The position numbers were made by a program, and so were the translations under genes. Below, in pieces: positions 20,946 to 29,987 of a stretch of 64,000 nt of DNA. Position 1 is the first letter of the stretch, and each line of letters starts with the position of its first letter. Source of the stretch: Achromobacter pulmonis (lineage in GTDB: Bacteria > Pseudomonadota > Gammaproteobacteria > Burkholderiales > Burkholderiaceae_B); NCBI RefSeq assembly GCF_002885955.2, contig NZ_POQS01000001.1:768686-832685 (forward strand). The letters run 5' to 3'. A model generated the notes under the pieces. It saw only the letters and a list, made by a program, of their open reading frames with translations, did not search any database and was not told the origin of the DNA.

Positions 20946-23570
20946 TCAAGCGATCCGGCGCTGTTCCACGCCCATGTCGCGCCAGGCTTCGCCGTGGCAG
21001 GTGAACATCAGGATCTGGTGGCGCGTGGCGGCGTCGAACAGCGCGCGCTTCATGAAGTCGCGGCGCGCGTCGTCGGTGTGGACCAGCGCGTCGTCCAGCA
21101 ACAACAGCGTCGGTCGCCCGGCTTCGCGCAGCAGGTCGGCGTAGGCGAAGCGCGCCAGGATGCCGAGCTGTTCGCGCGTGCCGAAGCTGAGCGCGGCCAG
21201 CGGGTCTTCGCCGTGCGCGCGGCGCAGCGCCGCGGGCAGCAGGCCATCGTCGAGCCGCAGGTCGGCATCGGGGAACAGCAGCGCCAGATAATGGTTCAGG
21301 CGGCGCGCCAGCGGCGCCTGCAGCCGCTGGGTGGCGGCCGCCCGGCGTTCGGTGAGCAGGCCCAGCAGCAGGTCCAGGGCCGCCGCGCGGTGGGCCAGTT
21401 CGTCGCGCCGCCGTTCCAGGCGCTCGCAGGACGCCGCCGCTTCGGACAGGCGTTCGCCCAGCCCTTGCGCGCCGGCCTGGTCCAGCTTGCCCTGCAGCTG
21501 CAGGATGTCGCCGTGGCGCTTGTGCTGCGCATCGCGCTCGATGGCGGCGGACTTTTCGTAGCGCCGCACGTCCTGCTCCAGCAGTTCGGGCTGATGGCCG
21601 GCCAGCGCGGCCTGGGCCTCGCGCACGCGGCGTTCGAGCGCATCGTGGCCGCTGCGCGCCTCGGCCAGCCGGGCGGCGCGGTCCTGGCGCTGGGCGATGC
21701 GTTCGGGCGATTCCAGGTCGGCGCCGCGCGCGGCCGCCTGCGCTTCCAGCAGCTGGGCGCGGGCGTGTTCGGCGTCCATCGCGCGCTGCGCGTCGGCCAG
21801 CGTCTTCTCGGCCTGGGCCGCGCCAGCCTCGGCTGCGCGCAGCGCCTGCGTGGCCGCCTGCAGGTCGCCGTCGCCGGCCTCGTCCGCGGGCGGCAGCTTG
21901 GCCAGCCGCTCCTCCAGCTGGGCGCGGCGCGCCCTGGCTTCCTCGCGCTGGCTGCGCAGCGCGTCCACGCCCTTGGGCGCATGGATGGCGAGCGCGCGGC
22001 GCATGCCGTCGAGCTCGCGCAGCAGCGCGCCGTAGCGGGCGTGGCGCTGCTCGGCCTCGGCCAGGGTATCGACGCCCAGGCGCTTGCACCAGGCGGCGCA
22101 GGCGGCGACCGCCTCGTCCAGGTCGCGCCTGAGCGCGGGCAGATCCTTGCCGCCCGGCTCGATGCGGAAACGGCCCACGCCGGGCAGTTCCAGTTCGGCC
22201 GCCTCGGTCAGCAGCACCTCGTCGACGCCGCTCAGCGCCCGGCCGTCCAGGCGCGCGTCGCGCCCCGGCTCCAGCGCGTAGGACAGGCGCGTGGCGATGG
22301 CCTGCTGCTGCAGTTGCAGATTGGCGCGTTCGCGTTCGGCCTTGCGCAAGGCCTCGATATCGGCGTCCGCGATCTCGATCCGCACGCTTTCGGCCTTCAG
22401 CGCGGAGCCTTGTTCGATCAGCGCGGCGGCTTCCTTCAGCGCGTGCGCCAGGCGCTCGATCTCGGGGTCGAGCTGGGCCAGCTGACGCTCCAGGTCGCGC
22501 CGGTCGGCCACGGCCTGCAAGGCGGCCACGCGCCGGCTCGCGGCCTGCACCGCCTCGGCCTGGTCCTGGCGCTGGCGCTGGGCGCGGGCTAGCGGTTCGA
22601 GCGCGGCTTCGGCGCGGCCGCGCGCGGCGCGGGCCTCCCCGGCCAGCGCCTGGTGCGCCGCGGCGTCCTGCTGGTCGCGCTGGACCTGGTCCTGCAGCAG
22701 AGCCAGCGTCTGCGCGGCCTGCGCCTGTTCGCGGCGCAGGCCTTCCAGGGCCTCGCGTTCCCGGGCCACGGCGGCCAGCCGGGTGCGCGCCTCGGCGGCC
22801 TTGGCCTCGAAGTCTTTCCAGGGTTCGCCGGCGCGGGCGCGCTCGTGTTCGCGGCGCAGCTCGGCCAGGCGATCGACGTCGGCCTCGAGCTGGGCCATGG
22901 CCTGCGCGCACTCGTCGCGCTCGGCCGTCGCACGCGCCAACGCGTCCTCGGCCTCTTTGTAGACGCCCTTGGGGCGGCTGTTGCGCGCGTCCAGCAGCGC
23001 GCCGCGCTCGGCGGCCACGCGCTCGTACAGGCGGTCGCCGTCGCCGCCGGCCAGTTCGCCGGACAACTGCGTCAGCGCGTCGCGCAAGTGCGCACCCGCA
23101 TGGTCGGCCGCGTCATGCAGGTTCTGGCCTTCGCCCTGCTGGATCCAGAGCAGGCCCGGAATGCCCGCCAGTTCGGGCTTGCTCTGGCCGCGCGCGGCCA
23201 GTTCGAAACCCAGCAGCGCGGCCAGCGCGTTCTCGGCCTCTTCGCCTTCGAGCCGGCGCGCGCCGCCGTCGACCAGCAGTTCGCAGCGGGCGCGCGACAG
23301 GAACTGTTTTTTCAGCACATAGTCGTGGCCGGCGTGCGAGAACGCCAGCTCCACGCCAGGGCGCGCGCCGGACTCGCCGCGCGGCGCCAGGTCGGCGACC
23401 TTGCTGGTGCTGTAGCGCTCCAGGAAAGCCGCGCGGATGGCCGCCGCCACCGTGCTCTTGCCGGCCTCGTTCGGCCCCACGAACAGGTTCAGGCCGTCTT
23501 CCAGGCCGTCCAGCACCAGCGGCTGGCGGAACTTGCGGAATTCTTCCAGGGCGATGCGCGAGAGCTTCAT
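20946..23570 (-). CDS. SbcC/YhaN-like AAA ATPase with long coiled coils
   Basis: 874 residues. Walker A is GPNEAGKST at residues 32-40; the C-terminal half has a signature-like LSFGTREQLGIL and Walker B LLLLDDALVHTDD. Between them lies a Glu/Arg/Ala-rich coiled-coil stretch of more than 500 residues. This is the architecture of SMC/Rad50-type ATPases, specifically the shorter YhaN group partnered with YhaO-type nucleases. It overlaps the nuclease gene by 4 bp (ATGA), so the two should form one complex acting on DNA ends. Confidence 0.87.
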   Translation of the reverse strand: MKLSRIALEEFRKFRQPLVLDGLEDGLNLFVGPNEAGKSTVAAAIRAAFLERYSTSKVADLAPRGESGARPGVELAFSHAGHDYVLKKQFLSRARCELLVDGGARRLEGEEAENALAALLGFELAARGQSKPELAGIPGLLWIQQGEGQNLHDAADHAGAHLRDALTQLSGELAGGDGDRLYERVAAERGALLDARNSRPKGVYKEAEDALARATAERDECAQAMAQLEADVDRLAELRREHERARAGEPWKDFEAKAAEARTRLAAVAREREALEGLRREQAQAAQTLALLQDQVQRDQQDAAAHQALAGEARAARGRAEAALEPLARAQRQRQDQAEAVQAASRRVAALQAVADRRDLERQLAQLDPEIERLAHALKEAAALIEQGSALKAESVRIEIADADIEALRKAERERANLQLQQQAIATRLSYALEPGRDARLDGRALSGVDEVLLTEAAELELPGVGRFRIEPGGKDLPALRRDLDEAVAACAAWCKRLGVDTLAEAEQRHARYGALLRELDGMRRALAIHAPKGVDALRSQREEARARRAQLEERLAKLPPADEAGDGDLQAATQALRAAEAGAAQAEKTLADAQRAMDAEHARAQLLEAQAAARGADLESPERIAQRQDRAARLAEARSGHDALERRVREAQAALAGHQPELLEQDVRRYEKSAAIERDAQHKRHGDILQLQGKLDQAGAQGLGERLSEAAASCERLERRRDELAHRAAALDLLLGLLTERRAAATQRLQAPLARRLNHYLALLFPDADLRLDDGLLPAALRRAHGEDPLAALSFGTREQLGILARFAYADLLREAGRPTLLLLDDALVHTDDARRDFMKRALFDAATRHQILMFTCHGEAWRDMGVEQRRIA

Positions 23571-24694
23571 TTCGCACCTCCCGGCACGGCGCTTTCGCGC
23601 TGGAACCTGAGCAGCAGCCGCAAGGCCTCGCCCGCCACCGCCGACTGCGCGGGGTCGGCCTGCAAGGCCTGCAATTGCGCCGCCACCTCGCCCACGTAGC
23701 CGCTGGCGCGCAGCTCGGCCAGGTCGGCCTCGTCCGGCTCCAGCTTCAGGCCCGACAGGTCCGGCAGCAAGGCGCGCACCTGCGCCGCCGTCCGGTCCAC
23801 CGCCTGCTGCAGCGCCTCCCAGGTCTCCATGTTGACGTGCCCCTGCACGTCCAGGCGCAGCACGTCCTGCGCGTCGAGCGCGGCCATGCGTTCGGCCAGC
23901 GCCTGCGCGTCGCTGGGCAGGCTCAGCGTCTCCGACCAGGCCGACCAGCGGTAGCGCCCGGTGGCCAGCCGTTCGACGGCCGGCGCCGCGCCCGGGGCCT
24001 CGATGCGCACGTCCAGCACGTAGCCGGGCTCGTTGCCGCGAAAGCGGTCCTGCTCGGGCGTGCCGGCATACCAGGTGCGCTCGTCGATGGCGAGGCAGCC
24101 ATGCCAGTCGCCCAGCGCCAGGTAATCGAGCCGCGCACGGGCGGCGCGGTCGGGCGCGATGGGATTGGTGGCGTCGATGTTGTCCGGCAGCCGTCCCGCC
24201 ACGCTGCCGTGCGCCAGCCCCACGCGAAAACGCCCCGGCGCGGTCTCCAGGCCGTCGAAGGCCTGGGTCACGTCGTCGTAGGTATGGCGCTGGGTGAGCG
24301 GCGCGGCCAGCACCGCGAGATCGATGGCCGGCAGGTCCACCACGCCGATGGCCGGCGGCGCCTGCACGTTGGGCGGAATGCAGCCCAGCTGCCGGGCCCG
24401 GCTCCAGACGCTGTCGGCCAGCGCCGCGTCGTGGTTGCCGGCGATCATGACCCAGGGTCCGGCATAGGCCGCCATGGCGCCGAACAGCCGGCGTATCGTG
24501 CGGTCCGACACGCCCTGCGTATCGAACACGTCGCCCGCCACCAGCACGGCGTCCACTTGGCGTTCGGCGGCCAGCGCGGCGATGCGCGCCACGGCCTCGA
24601 AGCGCGCCTCGGCCAGCATGGCGGCGTCATCGGTTTCGAACTGGCCGTATTGCCGCCCGATCTGCCAGTCGGCGGTGTGCAGGAAATGGATCAT
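23567..24694 (-). CDS. SbcD/YhaO-like metallophosphoesterase (DNA nuclease subunit)
   Basis: 375 residues. Metal-binding motifs of the Mre11/SbcD group are visible: HTADWQIG (residues 6-13), VAGDVFDTQG, AGNHD, LAHGS and LGDWHG. The C-terminal third is likely to bind the coiled-coil ATPase. It is the first gene of a two-gene unit with the downstream YhaN-like ATPase. Confidence 0.9.
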   Translation of the reverse strand: MIHFLHTADWQIGRQYGQFETDDAAMLAEARFEAVARIAALAAERQVDAVLVAGDVFDTQGVSDRTIRRLFGAMAAYAGPWVMIAGNHDAALADSVWSRARQLGCIPPNVQAPPAIGVVDLPAIDLAVLAAPLTQRHTYDDVTQAFDGLETAPGRFRVGLAHGSVAGRLPDNIDATNPIAPDRAARARLDYLALGDWHGCLAIDERTWYAGTPEQDRFRGNEPGYVLDVRIEAPGAAPAVERLATGRYRWSAWSETLSLPSDAQALAERMAALDAQDVLRLDVQGHVNMETWEALQQAVDRTAAQVRALLPDLSGLKLEPDEADLAELRASGYVGEVAAQLQALQADPAQSAVAGEALRLLLRFQRESAVPGGAK

Positions 24695-24750
24695 GCGCGG
24701 GATTGTAGGCCGAAGCGGGGTCGGGCCGGCGATGCGGCAACGTCATGATC

Positions 24751-24815
24751 GTAGGATGGGTGCAGCGCGAGACTGTCTGGACAAGAACGCAATCAGAAAA
24801 CGCGCGGAACCCATC
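24751..24815 (+). repeat. 65-bp dispersed repeat, copy A
   Basis: Begins GTAGGATGGGTGCAGCGCG and ends AAACGCGCGGAACCCATC, with a less conserved middle. The outer parts are themselves inverted (GATGGGT against ACCCATC, GCGCG against CGCGC). Two further copies with identical spacing lie at 41409-41473 and, inverted, 41529-41593. It sits between the SbcD-like gene and dadA. Confidence 0.8.
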
Positions 24816-24833
24816 GTCCGCAAATCGCCCGTT

Positions 24834-26135
24834 TCACGCGCCCTTGCTGTCCAGCACCAGCGGCCGCCCGGCGGCGGATTTGCGGTCGTAGCGCGAAATA
24901 TCCAGCCCGTCCGTGCGGATGGCCGGGCGCTGGCCCATGACCAGGTCGGCCACCAGCTTGCCCGAGCCGCAGGCCATGGTCCAGCCCAGGGTGCCGTGGC
25001 CCGTGTTCAGGTACAGGTTGCCGTAGCGGGTCGGGCCGACCACGGGCGTGCTGTCCGGGGTCATGGGGCGCAGGCCGGTCCAGAATTCGGCGCGGGCCAC
25101 GTCGCCGCTGCCCGGGAACAGGTCGTTGACGACCAGTTCCAGCGTCTTGCGGCGGGCGTCTTTCAGGCGCAGGTCGAAGCCCGACAGCTCGGCCATGCCG
25201 CCGACGCGGATGCGCTTGTCGAAGCGGGTGACGGCGATCTTGTAGGTTTCGTCCAGGATGGTGGAGACCGGCGCGGCCGACTCGTCCGTCATGGGGATGG
25301 TGAGCGAATAGCCCTTGACCGGATACACCGGCAGGTCCAGGCCCAGCGGCTCCAGGAAGCCGCGCGTGTAGCTGCCGAAGGCGGCGACGTAGCGGTCCGC
25401 CGTCAGCACTTCGTTGCCCACGCGCACGCCGGTGATCTGGCCGCCCGCGGTGTTCAGGCCGGCCACGGCCTGGCCGTAGCGGAATTCCACGCCCAGCCCG
25501 GCCGCCAGCTCGGCCAGCCGGGTGGTGAACAGCTGGCAGTCGCCGGTCTCGTCGTTGGGCAGGCGCAGGCCGCCGGCCAGCTTGTCGATGGAGCGGGCCA
25601 GCGCCGGCTCGGCCGTCGACAGGCGGTTGCGGTCGAGCAGTTCGTAGGGCACGCCCACTTCTTCGAGCACGGAGATGTCGCGGCGCGCGGCTTCGAGCTG
25701 CGCCTCGGTGCGGAACAGCTGCAACGTGCCGCGCGTGCGCTCTTCATAATGGATGCCGGTGGAGGCGCGCAGTTCGCGCAGGCAGTCGCGGCTGTACTCG
25801 GACAGGCGCAGCATGCGTTCCTTGTTGACGGCGTAACGCTCGGCCGAACAGTTGGCCAGCATGGCGGCCATCCATTTGAGCTGGAACAGGCTGCCGTCCA
25901 GGCGGATGGCCAGCGGCGCGTGTTTCTGGAACAGCCATTTGACGGCTTTCAGCGGGATGCCGGGCGCGGCCCAGGGCGTGGAATAGCCCGGCGACACCTG
26001 GCCGGCGTTGGCGTAGCTGGTCTCCAGTGCGGCCGCGGGCTGGCGGTCCAGCACCGTCACTTTGGCGCCCTGGCGGGCCAGGTAGTACGCGGTCGTGGTG
26101 CCGATGACGCCGCTGCCGAGGACGATCACATGCAT
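24834..26135 (-). CDS. dadA: D-amino acid dehydrogenase
   Basis: 433 residues. The N-terminal FAD-binding motif is [21 protein letters not shown], with the DadA-typical [22 protein letters not shown] and the C-terminal [20 protein letters not shown]. DadA oxidises D-amino acids, classically D-alanine, to keto acids and passes electrons to the respiratory chain. It is divergent from an Lrp-type regulator with 135 bp between the starts, the usual dad arrangement. Confidence 0.94.
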   Translation of the reverse strand: MHVIVLGSGVIGTTTAYYLARQGAKVTVLDRQPAAALETSYANAGQVSPGYSTPWAAPGIPLKAVKWLFQKHAPLAIRLDGSLFQLKWMAAMLANCSAERYAVNKERMLRLSEYSRDCLRELRASTGIHYEERTRGTLQLFRTEAQLEAARRDISVLEEVGVPYELLDRNRLSTAEPALARSIDKLAGGLRLPNDETGDCQLFTTRLAELAAGLGVEFRYGQAVAGLNTAGGQITGVRVGNEVLTADRYVAAFGSYTRGFLEPLGLDLPVYPVKGYSLTIPMTDESAAPVSTILDETYKIAVTRFDKRIRVGGMAELSGFDLRLKDARRKTLELVVNDLFPGSGDVARAEFWTGLRPMTPDSTPVVGPTRYGNLYLNTGHGTLGWTMACGSGKLVADLVMGQRPAIRTDGLDISRYDRKSAAGRPLVLDSKGA

Positions 26136-26270
26136 GATTCTTTCCGATGTTTGGTTTTATGCAGGAATTTCGGTAGTCTATGACCCTCGTCACAGTGAAA
26201 GACACTGAAAAATCCGTTTTGGCAGTGGTTTTTCCCGCCCAATACCCGTTTTCCGATCGCCCGTAGTGAA
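26136..26270. promoter_or_regulatory. Divergent dadA/lrp promoter region
   Basis: A 135-bp AT-richer spacer holding the promoters of dadA (leftward) and the Lrp-family gene (rightward). Lrp regulators usually bind several sites in such spacers; I could not fix a single convincing site. Confidence 0.5.
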
Positions 26271-26738
26271 ATGCGCGACCTCGACCGTATCGACCTGAAA
26301 ATCCTGGATATCCTGCAGCGCGAAGGCCGGATTTCGGTCACCGAACTGGCCGACCGGGTGAACCTGTCGGCCACGCCCTGCTCGGACCGCATCAAGCGGA
26401 TGGAGCGCGACGGCGTCATCACGGGTTACCATGCGCGCGTCAATCCGGCGGCGCTGGGCAAGAACCTGCTGGTGTTCCTCGAAATCAAGCTCTCGGCCAA
26501 GTCGGGCGACGTGTTCGACAAGGTCAAGAACGAGCTGCTGTACGTGCCCGAGGTCATGGAGTGCCACCTGGTTTCGGGCGACTTCGACTACCTGGTCAAG
26601 GCGCGCCTGACCGAAATGAACGAGTACCGCCGTCTCCTGGGCGAAATCCTCAAGCGCCTGCCGGCTTCGGCCGAGTCGCACAGCTATGTGGTGATGGAGG
26701 AAATCAAGGAAACGCTGTACCTGCCGGTGGACCGCTAG
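26271..26738 (+). CDS. Lrp/AsnC-family transcriptional regulator (DadR-like)
   Basis: 155 residues. The N-terminal HTH (RIDLKILDILQREGRISVTELADRVNLSATPCSDRIKRM) is followed by the RAM ligand-binding domain (VMECHLVSGDFDYLVKARLTEMNEYRRLL). Its position divergent from dadA suggests that it senses an amino acid such as alanine and controls dadA. It could instead have wider targets, as Lrp proteins often do. Confidence 0.92.
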   Translation: MRDLDRIDLKILDILQREGRISVTELADRVNLSATPCSDRIKRMERDGVITGYHARVNPAALGKNLLVFLEIKLSAKSGDVFDKVKNELLYVPEVMECHLVSGDFDYLVKARLTEMNEYRRLLGEILKRLPASAESHSYVVMEEIKETLYLPVDR

Positions 26739-26847
26739 GCGCGCGGCGCGTTCTTCGCGGTTTGTTACCGGATGGGACCGCGCCGGCTGCTATGCTGGCG
26801 GCCCCCGGATCGCGCCTCAGCGCACCGACCCCATTTTTACTCCGCCT

Positions 26848-27498
26848 ATGACTCGACTCTACAAGTATTTCTTCCGCGGCCTGATCACCGTGCTGCCGCT
26901 GGCGTTGACGCTGTATCTGCTCTATATCTTCCTGGCCTGGACCGAAGCGGTGGCGCTGACCTTCCTGCGCCCGTTCATCGGCGGCTTCTACGTGCCCGGC
27001 ATGGGCCTGGCGCTGGGCATCCTGGGCATTCTGGCGATCGGCTACCTGGTCTCCAAGGAGCGCGTGCAGCGCGTGCTGGTGCTGCTGGAAATGCCGTTCA
27101 CCAACCTGCCGGTGGTCAAGAGCATTTATTCGTCGCTCAAGAGCTTCGCCGACTATTTCTCGCCCAGCTCCAAGAACACCGCCCAGCAGGTGGTGGTGCT
27201 GCGCGTGCCCGGCCAGCAGCTGGAGCTGGTGGGCCTGGTGACCCGCCGCAGCATGGAAGGCCTGCCCGAAGGCTTCACGCAGGAAAACCGCGTGGCGGTC
27301 TACCTGCCGATGGGGTACATGATCGGCGGCTACACCGTGTTCGTGCCGCAGGAATGGGTGCAGCCGATCGACATGTCGGTCGAGGAAGCCATGCGCTCGT
27401 CGCTGATCGCCTGGATGGCGCGCGCCGAAACCAATAACCGCCCGGCCGCGCCGGTCGCGCCCCAGCCTCCCGGCGACGCGCCGCGCAGCCAGGCCTGA
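26848..27498 (+). CDS. DUF502-family inner-membrane protein
   Basis: 216 residues. Two membrane helices near residues 8-30 and 48-68, then the conserved DUF502 segment VLLEMPFTNLPVVKSIYSSLKSFADYF and VYLPMGYMIGGYTVFVP. The C-terminal 25 residues are Pro/Ala-rich. Function is unknown. It is followed 13 bp later by the S4-domain gene. Confidence 0.88.
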   Translation: MTRLYKYFFRGLITVLPLALTLYLLYIFLAWTEAVALTFLRPFIGGFYVPGMGLALGILGILAIGYLVSKERVQRVLVLLEMPFTNLPVVKSIYSSLKSFADYFSPSSKNTAQQVVVLRVPGQQLELVGLVTRRSMEGLPEGFTQENRVAVYLPMGYMIGGYTVFVPQEWVQPIDMSVEEAMRSSLIAWMARAETNNRPAAPVAPQPPGDAPRSQA

Positions 27499-27511
27499 GC
27501 CAGGACCTTCC

Positions 27512-27757
27512 ATGCCCATCATCGAATTCACGCTGGCGCCAGGCTGCCCCTATATCGAAGTCAACCAATTGCTCAAGGCCGCCGGCGTCTGCGACAGCGG
27601 CGGCGCGGGCAAGATGCTGGTGGCCGACGGCCTGGTCCAGGTCGGCGGCGTGCCGGAAACGCGCAAGACCGCCAAGATCCGCGCCGGCCAGATCGTGACC
27701 TGCGGCGATGCGCGCATCGTGGTGCGCGCCGCCGCGGCCGGCGACGAGCCGGCCTGA
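27512..27757 (+). CDS. YbcJ-like S4-domain RNA-binding protein
   Basis: 81 residues. The whole protein is one S4-like fold (YIEVNQLLKAAGVCDSGGAGKMLVADGLVQVGGVPETRKTAKIRAGQIV). Proteins of this group are thought to bind structured RNA. Tight spacing suggests cotranscription with the genes on either side. Confidence 0.88.
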   Translation: MPIIEFTLAPGCPYIEVNQLLKAAGVCDSGGAGKMLVADGLVQVGGVPETRKTAKIRAGQIVTCGDARIVVRAAAAGDEPA

Positions 27758-27789
27758 TCCTCTTTTCTACCGCCCCACCGCGAGCCGCC

Positions 27790-28365
27790 ATGAAATTCAA
27801 GATGTCCCAGAACTCCATCTTCGCCGTCCTGCTGCGCTCGCCGTGGTGGATGAGCGCGGGGGTGGCCGTGCTGCTGTCGGCGGGAGGCTTCGCCGCCCTG
27901 CCGCTGGAGTACGCGGCGATGGGCGTGTTCGCGGCGATCCCGTTCGTGGTGATCGCCATCATGGCGGCCTACAAGCAGATGCGCGCCCCGTCGGACGCGC
28001 GCGTGCAGGCCGTGACGCAGGCCGCGGCCGCCATGTCCTGGGCGGAGTTCGCGCGCACCGTGGAGGCGGGCTTCCAGCGCGACGGCTGCGAGGTGCAGCG
28101 CCTGCAGGCCGCCGGCGCCGACTTCGCGCTCAGCAAGGACGGCCACGTAGCCATCGTCAGCGCCCGGCGCTGGAAGGCGGCCCGCGTCGGCGTCGAGCCG
28201 CTGCGCGAGTTGCAGGCGGCGCGCGAGCAGCGCGGCGCGCGCGAAGCCATCTATATCGCCCTGGGCGATGTTTCGGAAAACGCGCGGCAATACGCGCGCG
28301 CGCAAGGCGTGTCGCTGATGGCCGCGCCGGAACTGACCCGGCTGCTGCGCGACCTGAAAACCTGA
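27790..28365 (+). CDS. Membrane-anchored Mrr-like (restriction endonuclease fold) protein, degenerate active site
   Basis: 191 residues. Two N-terminal helices (about 17-38 and 42-60) precede a domain similar to the Mrr_cat fold: MSWAEFARTVEAGFQRDGCEV, then ADFALSKDGHVAIVSARRWKAARVGVEPLREL. The acidic residue (Asp111) is kept, but the usual Q-x-K catalytic pair reads S-A-R (residues 124-126), so nuclease activity is doubtful. It is part of a four-gene plus-strand run. The fold call rests on motif resemblance. Confidence 0.75.
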   Translation: MKFKMSQNSIFAVLLRSPWWMSAGVAVLLSAGGFAALPLEYAAMGVFAAIPFVVIAIMAAYKQMRAPSDARVQAVTQAAAAMSWAEFARTVEAGFQRDGCEVQRLQAAGADFALSKDGHVAIVSARRWKAARVGVEPLRELQAAREQRGAREAIYIALGDVSENARQYARAQGVSLMAAPELTRLLRDLKT

Positions 28366-28380
28366 GGCCGGGATGCGCCG

Positions 28381-28743
28381 ATGAGCTACCGCCTGCTTGC
28401 CGACCTGGTGCTCATCGTCCATGCGCTGTTCGTGGCCTTCGTCGCCTTCGGCAGCCTGCTGGCGCTATGGAAACCCCGGATCGCCTGGCTGCACCTGCCG
28501 GCGATGGCCTGGGGCGCGCTGGTCGTGGGCATGGGCTGGATCTGCCCGCTCACCCCGCTGGAGGTCTCGCTGCGGCGCCAGGCCGGCCAGGAGGGCTATG
28601 AAGGCGGCTTCATCGAACACTACCTGCTGGGCCTGATCTACCCCGCGGACATCGGCCGCGGTTCGCAGATCGCCCTGGCCGTGCTGCTGCTGGCCGGCAA
28701 CGCCATCGTCTATGCCTTGTGGGCCCGGCGCCGCCGGCGCTGA
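28381..28743 (+). CDS. DUF2784-family membrane protein
   Basis: 120 residues, about three to four membrane helices. LADLVLIVHALFVAFVAFG and the CPLTPLEVSLRRQAGQEGYEGGFIEHYLL stretch are the DUF2784 signature. Function is unknown. It is convergent with the acyl-CoA dehydrogenase gene, with only 8 bp between stops. Confidence 0.87.
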   Translation: MSYRLLADLVLIVHALFVAFVAFGSLLALWKPRIAWLHLPAMAWGALVVGMGWICPLTPLEVSLRRQAGQEGYEGGFIEHYLLGLIYPADIGRGSQIALAVLLLAGNAIVYALWARRRRR

Positions 28744-28751
28744 ACGCCGCG

Positions 28752-29879
28752 CTACAGATTGCGCGCGATGACCAGCCGCTGGATGTCGCTGGTGCCTTCG
28801 TAGATCTGGCAGACGCGCACGTCGCGGTAGATGCGCTCGACCGGGAAATCCTTCAGGTAGCCGTAGCCGCCCAGGGTCTGGATGGCCGCCGAACACACAC
28901 GCTCGGCCATCTCGGAGGCGAACAGCTTGGCCATCGAGGCCTCGGTCAGCGCAGGCCGGCCGGCGGCGCGCAGGGCCGCGGCGTGCAGCACCATCTGGCG
29001 CGCGGCGTGGATCTGCGTGGCCATGTCGGCCAGCCGGAACGACACCGCCTGGTGTTCGAAGATGGGCTTGCCGAAGGCCTGCCGGTCGCGGGCGTAGTCG
29101 CGCGCGCATTCGAAGGCCGCGCGCGCCATGCCGACCGACTGCGAGGCGATGCCGATGCGCCCGCCTTCCAGGTTGGACAGCGCGATCCTGTAGCCCTCGC
29201 CCTCCTCGCCCAGGCGGCAGGACGCCGGGATGCGCAGGTCTTCGAAAGCGATCTGGCAGGTGTCGGAGGCGTGCTGGCCGAGCTTGTCCTCGACCCGCAG
29301 GACCTTGTAGCCCGGGGTGTCGGTGGGCACGATGAACGCGGAGATGCCGCGCTTGCCGGCTTCGGGGTCGGTCACCGCGAACACGATCACGGTCTGGCCG
29401 TTGCGCCCCGAGGTGATGAACTGCTTGCCGCCGTTGAGCACGTAGCCGTCGCCGTCGCGGCGCGCGCGGGTCTGCAGGCTGCTGGCGTCGGAACCTGCCT
29501 GCGGCTCGGTCAGCGCGAAGGCGCCGATGTGCTCGCCGCGCGCCAGCGGCCGCAGGAAGCGTTCCTTCTGCTCGTCGGTGCCGAATTTCAGGATGGGCAT
29601 GCAGGCCACCGAGTTGTGCACGCTCATGATGGTGGAGCAGGCGCCGTTGCCGGCGGCGATTTCTTCCAGCGCGACCGCGTACGACACGTAGCCGCTGTCG
29701 TTGCCGTCCCATTCCTCCGGCACCAGCATGCCGAAGAATCCGAGCTGCGCCATTTCGGCGATGGCGTCGGCGGGATAGTGATGGTCGCGGTCCCAGCGTT
29801 CGGCGTTGGGCGCCAGGCGCTCCTGCGCGAAGCGGCGCGCCATGTCCTGGATGCTGAGCTGTTCTTCGGTCAAAAGCAT
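28752..29879 (-). CDS. Acyl-CoA dehydrogenase
   Basis: 375 residues, full length. FAD/substrate motifs are [15 protein letters not shown] and FITSGRNGQ, and the catalytic base is Glu361 in the C-terminal YEGTSDIQR motif, the position used in short- and medium-chain enzymes. It introduces the alpha-beta double bond into an acyl-CoA. No electron-transfer flavoprotein or thiolase gene is adjacent, so the specific pathway is not evident. Confidence 0.93.
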   Translation of the reverse strand: MLLTEEQLSIQDMARRFAQERLAPNAERWDRDHHYPADAIAEMAQLGFFGMLVPEEWDGNDSGYVSYAVALEEIAAGNGACSTIMSVHNSVACMPILKFGTDEQKERFLRPLARGEHIGAFALTEPQAGSDASSLQTRARRDGDGYVLNGGKQFITSGRNGQTVIVFAVTDPEAGKRGISAFIVPTDTPGYKVLRVEDKLGQHASDTCQIAFEDLRIPASCRLGEEGEGYRIALSNLEGGRIGIASQSVGMARAAFECARDYARDRQAFGKPIFEHQAVSFRLADMATQIHAARQMVLHAAALRAAGRPALTEASMAKLFASEMAERVCSAAIQTLGGYGYLKDFPVERIYRDVRVCQIYEGTSDIQRLVIARNL

Positions 29880-29987
29880 GTTTGTCTCCTGAGTGCGCCG
29901 TCCGGCCTGCGGGGTCGCGACCCGGCTCTGCGCGCGCGTCGCGGCCCGTCATGGGGACCGCGCCGACTGCGAGAATACACCGCCGCG

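Noticed and set aside
20946-24694. Defence system of the Gabija or Wadjet type
   Set aside because: The pair is a conventional SbcCD/YhaO-YhaN-like nuclease and ATPase; no TOPRIM, helicase or MukB-like partner is present.
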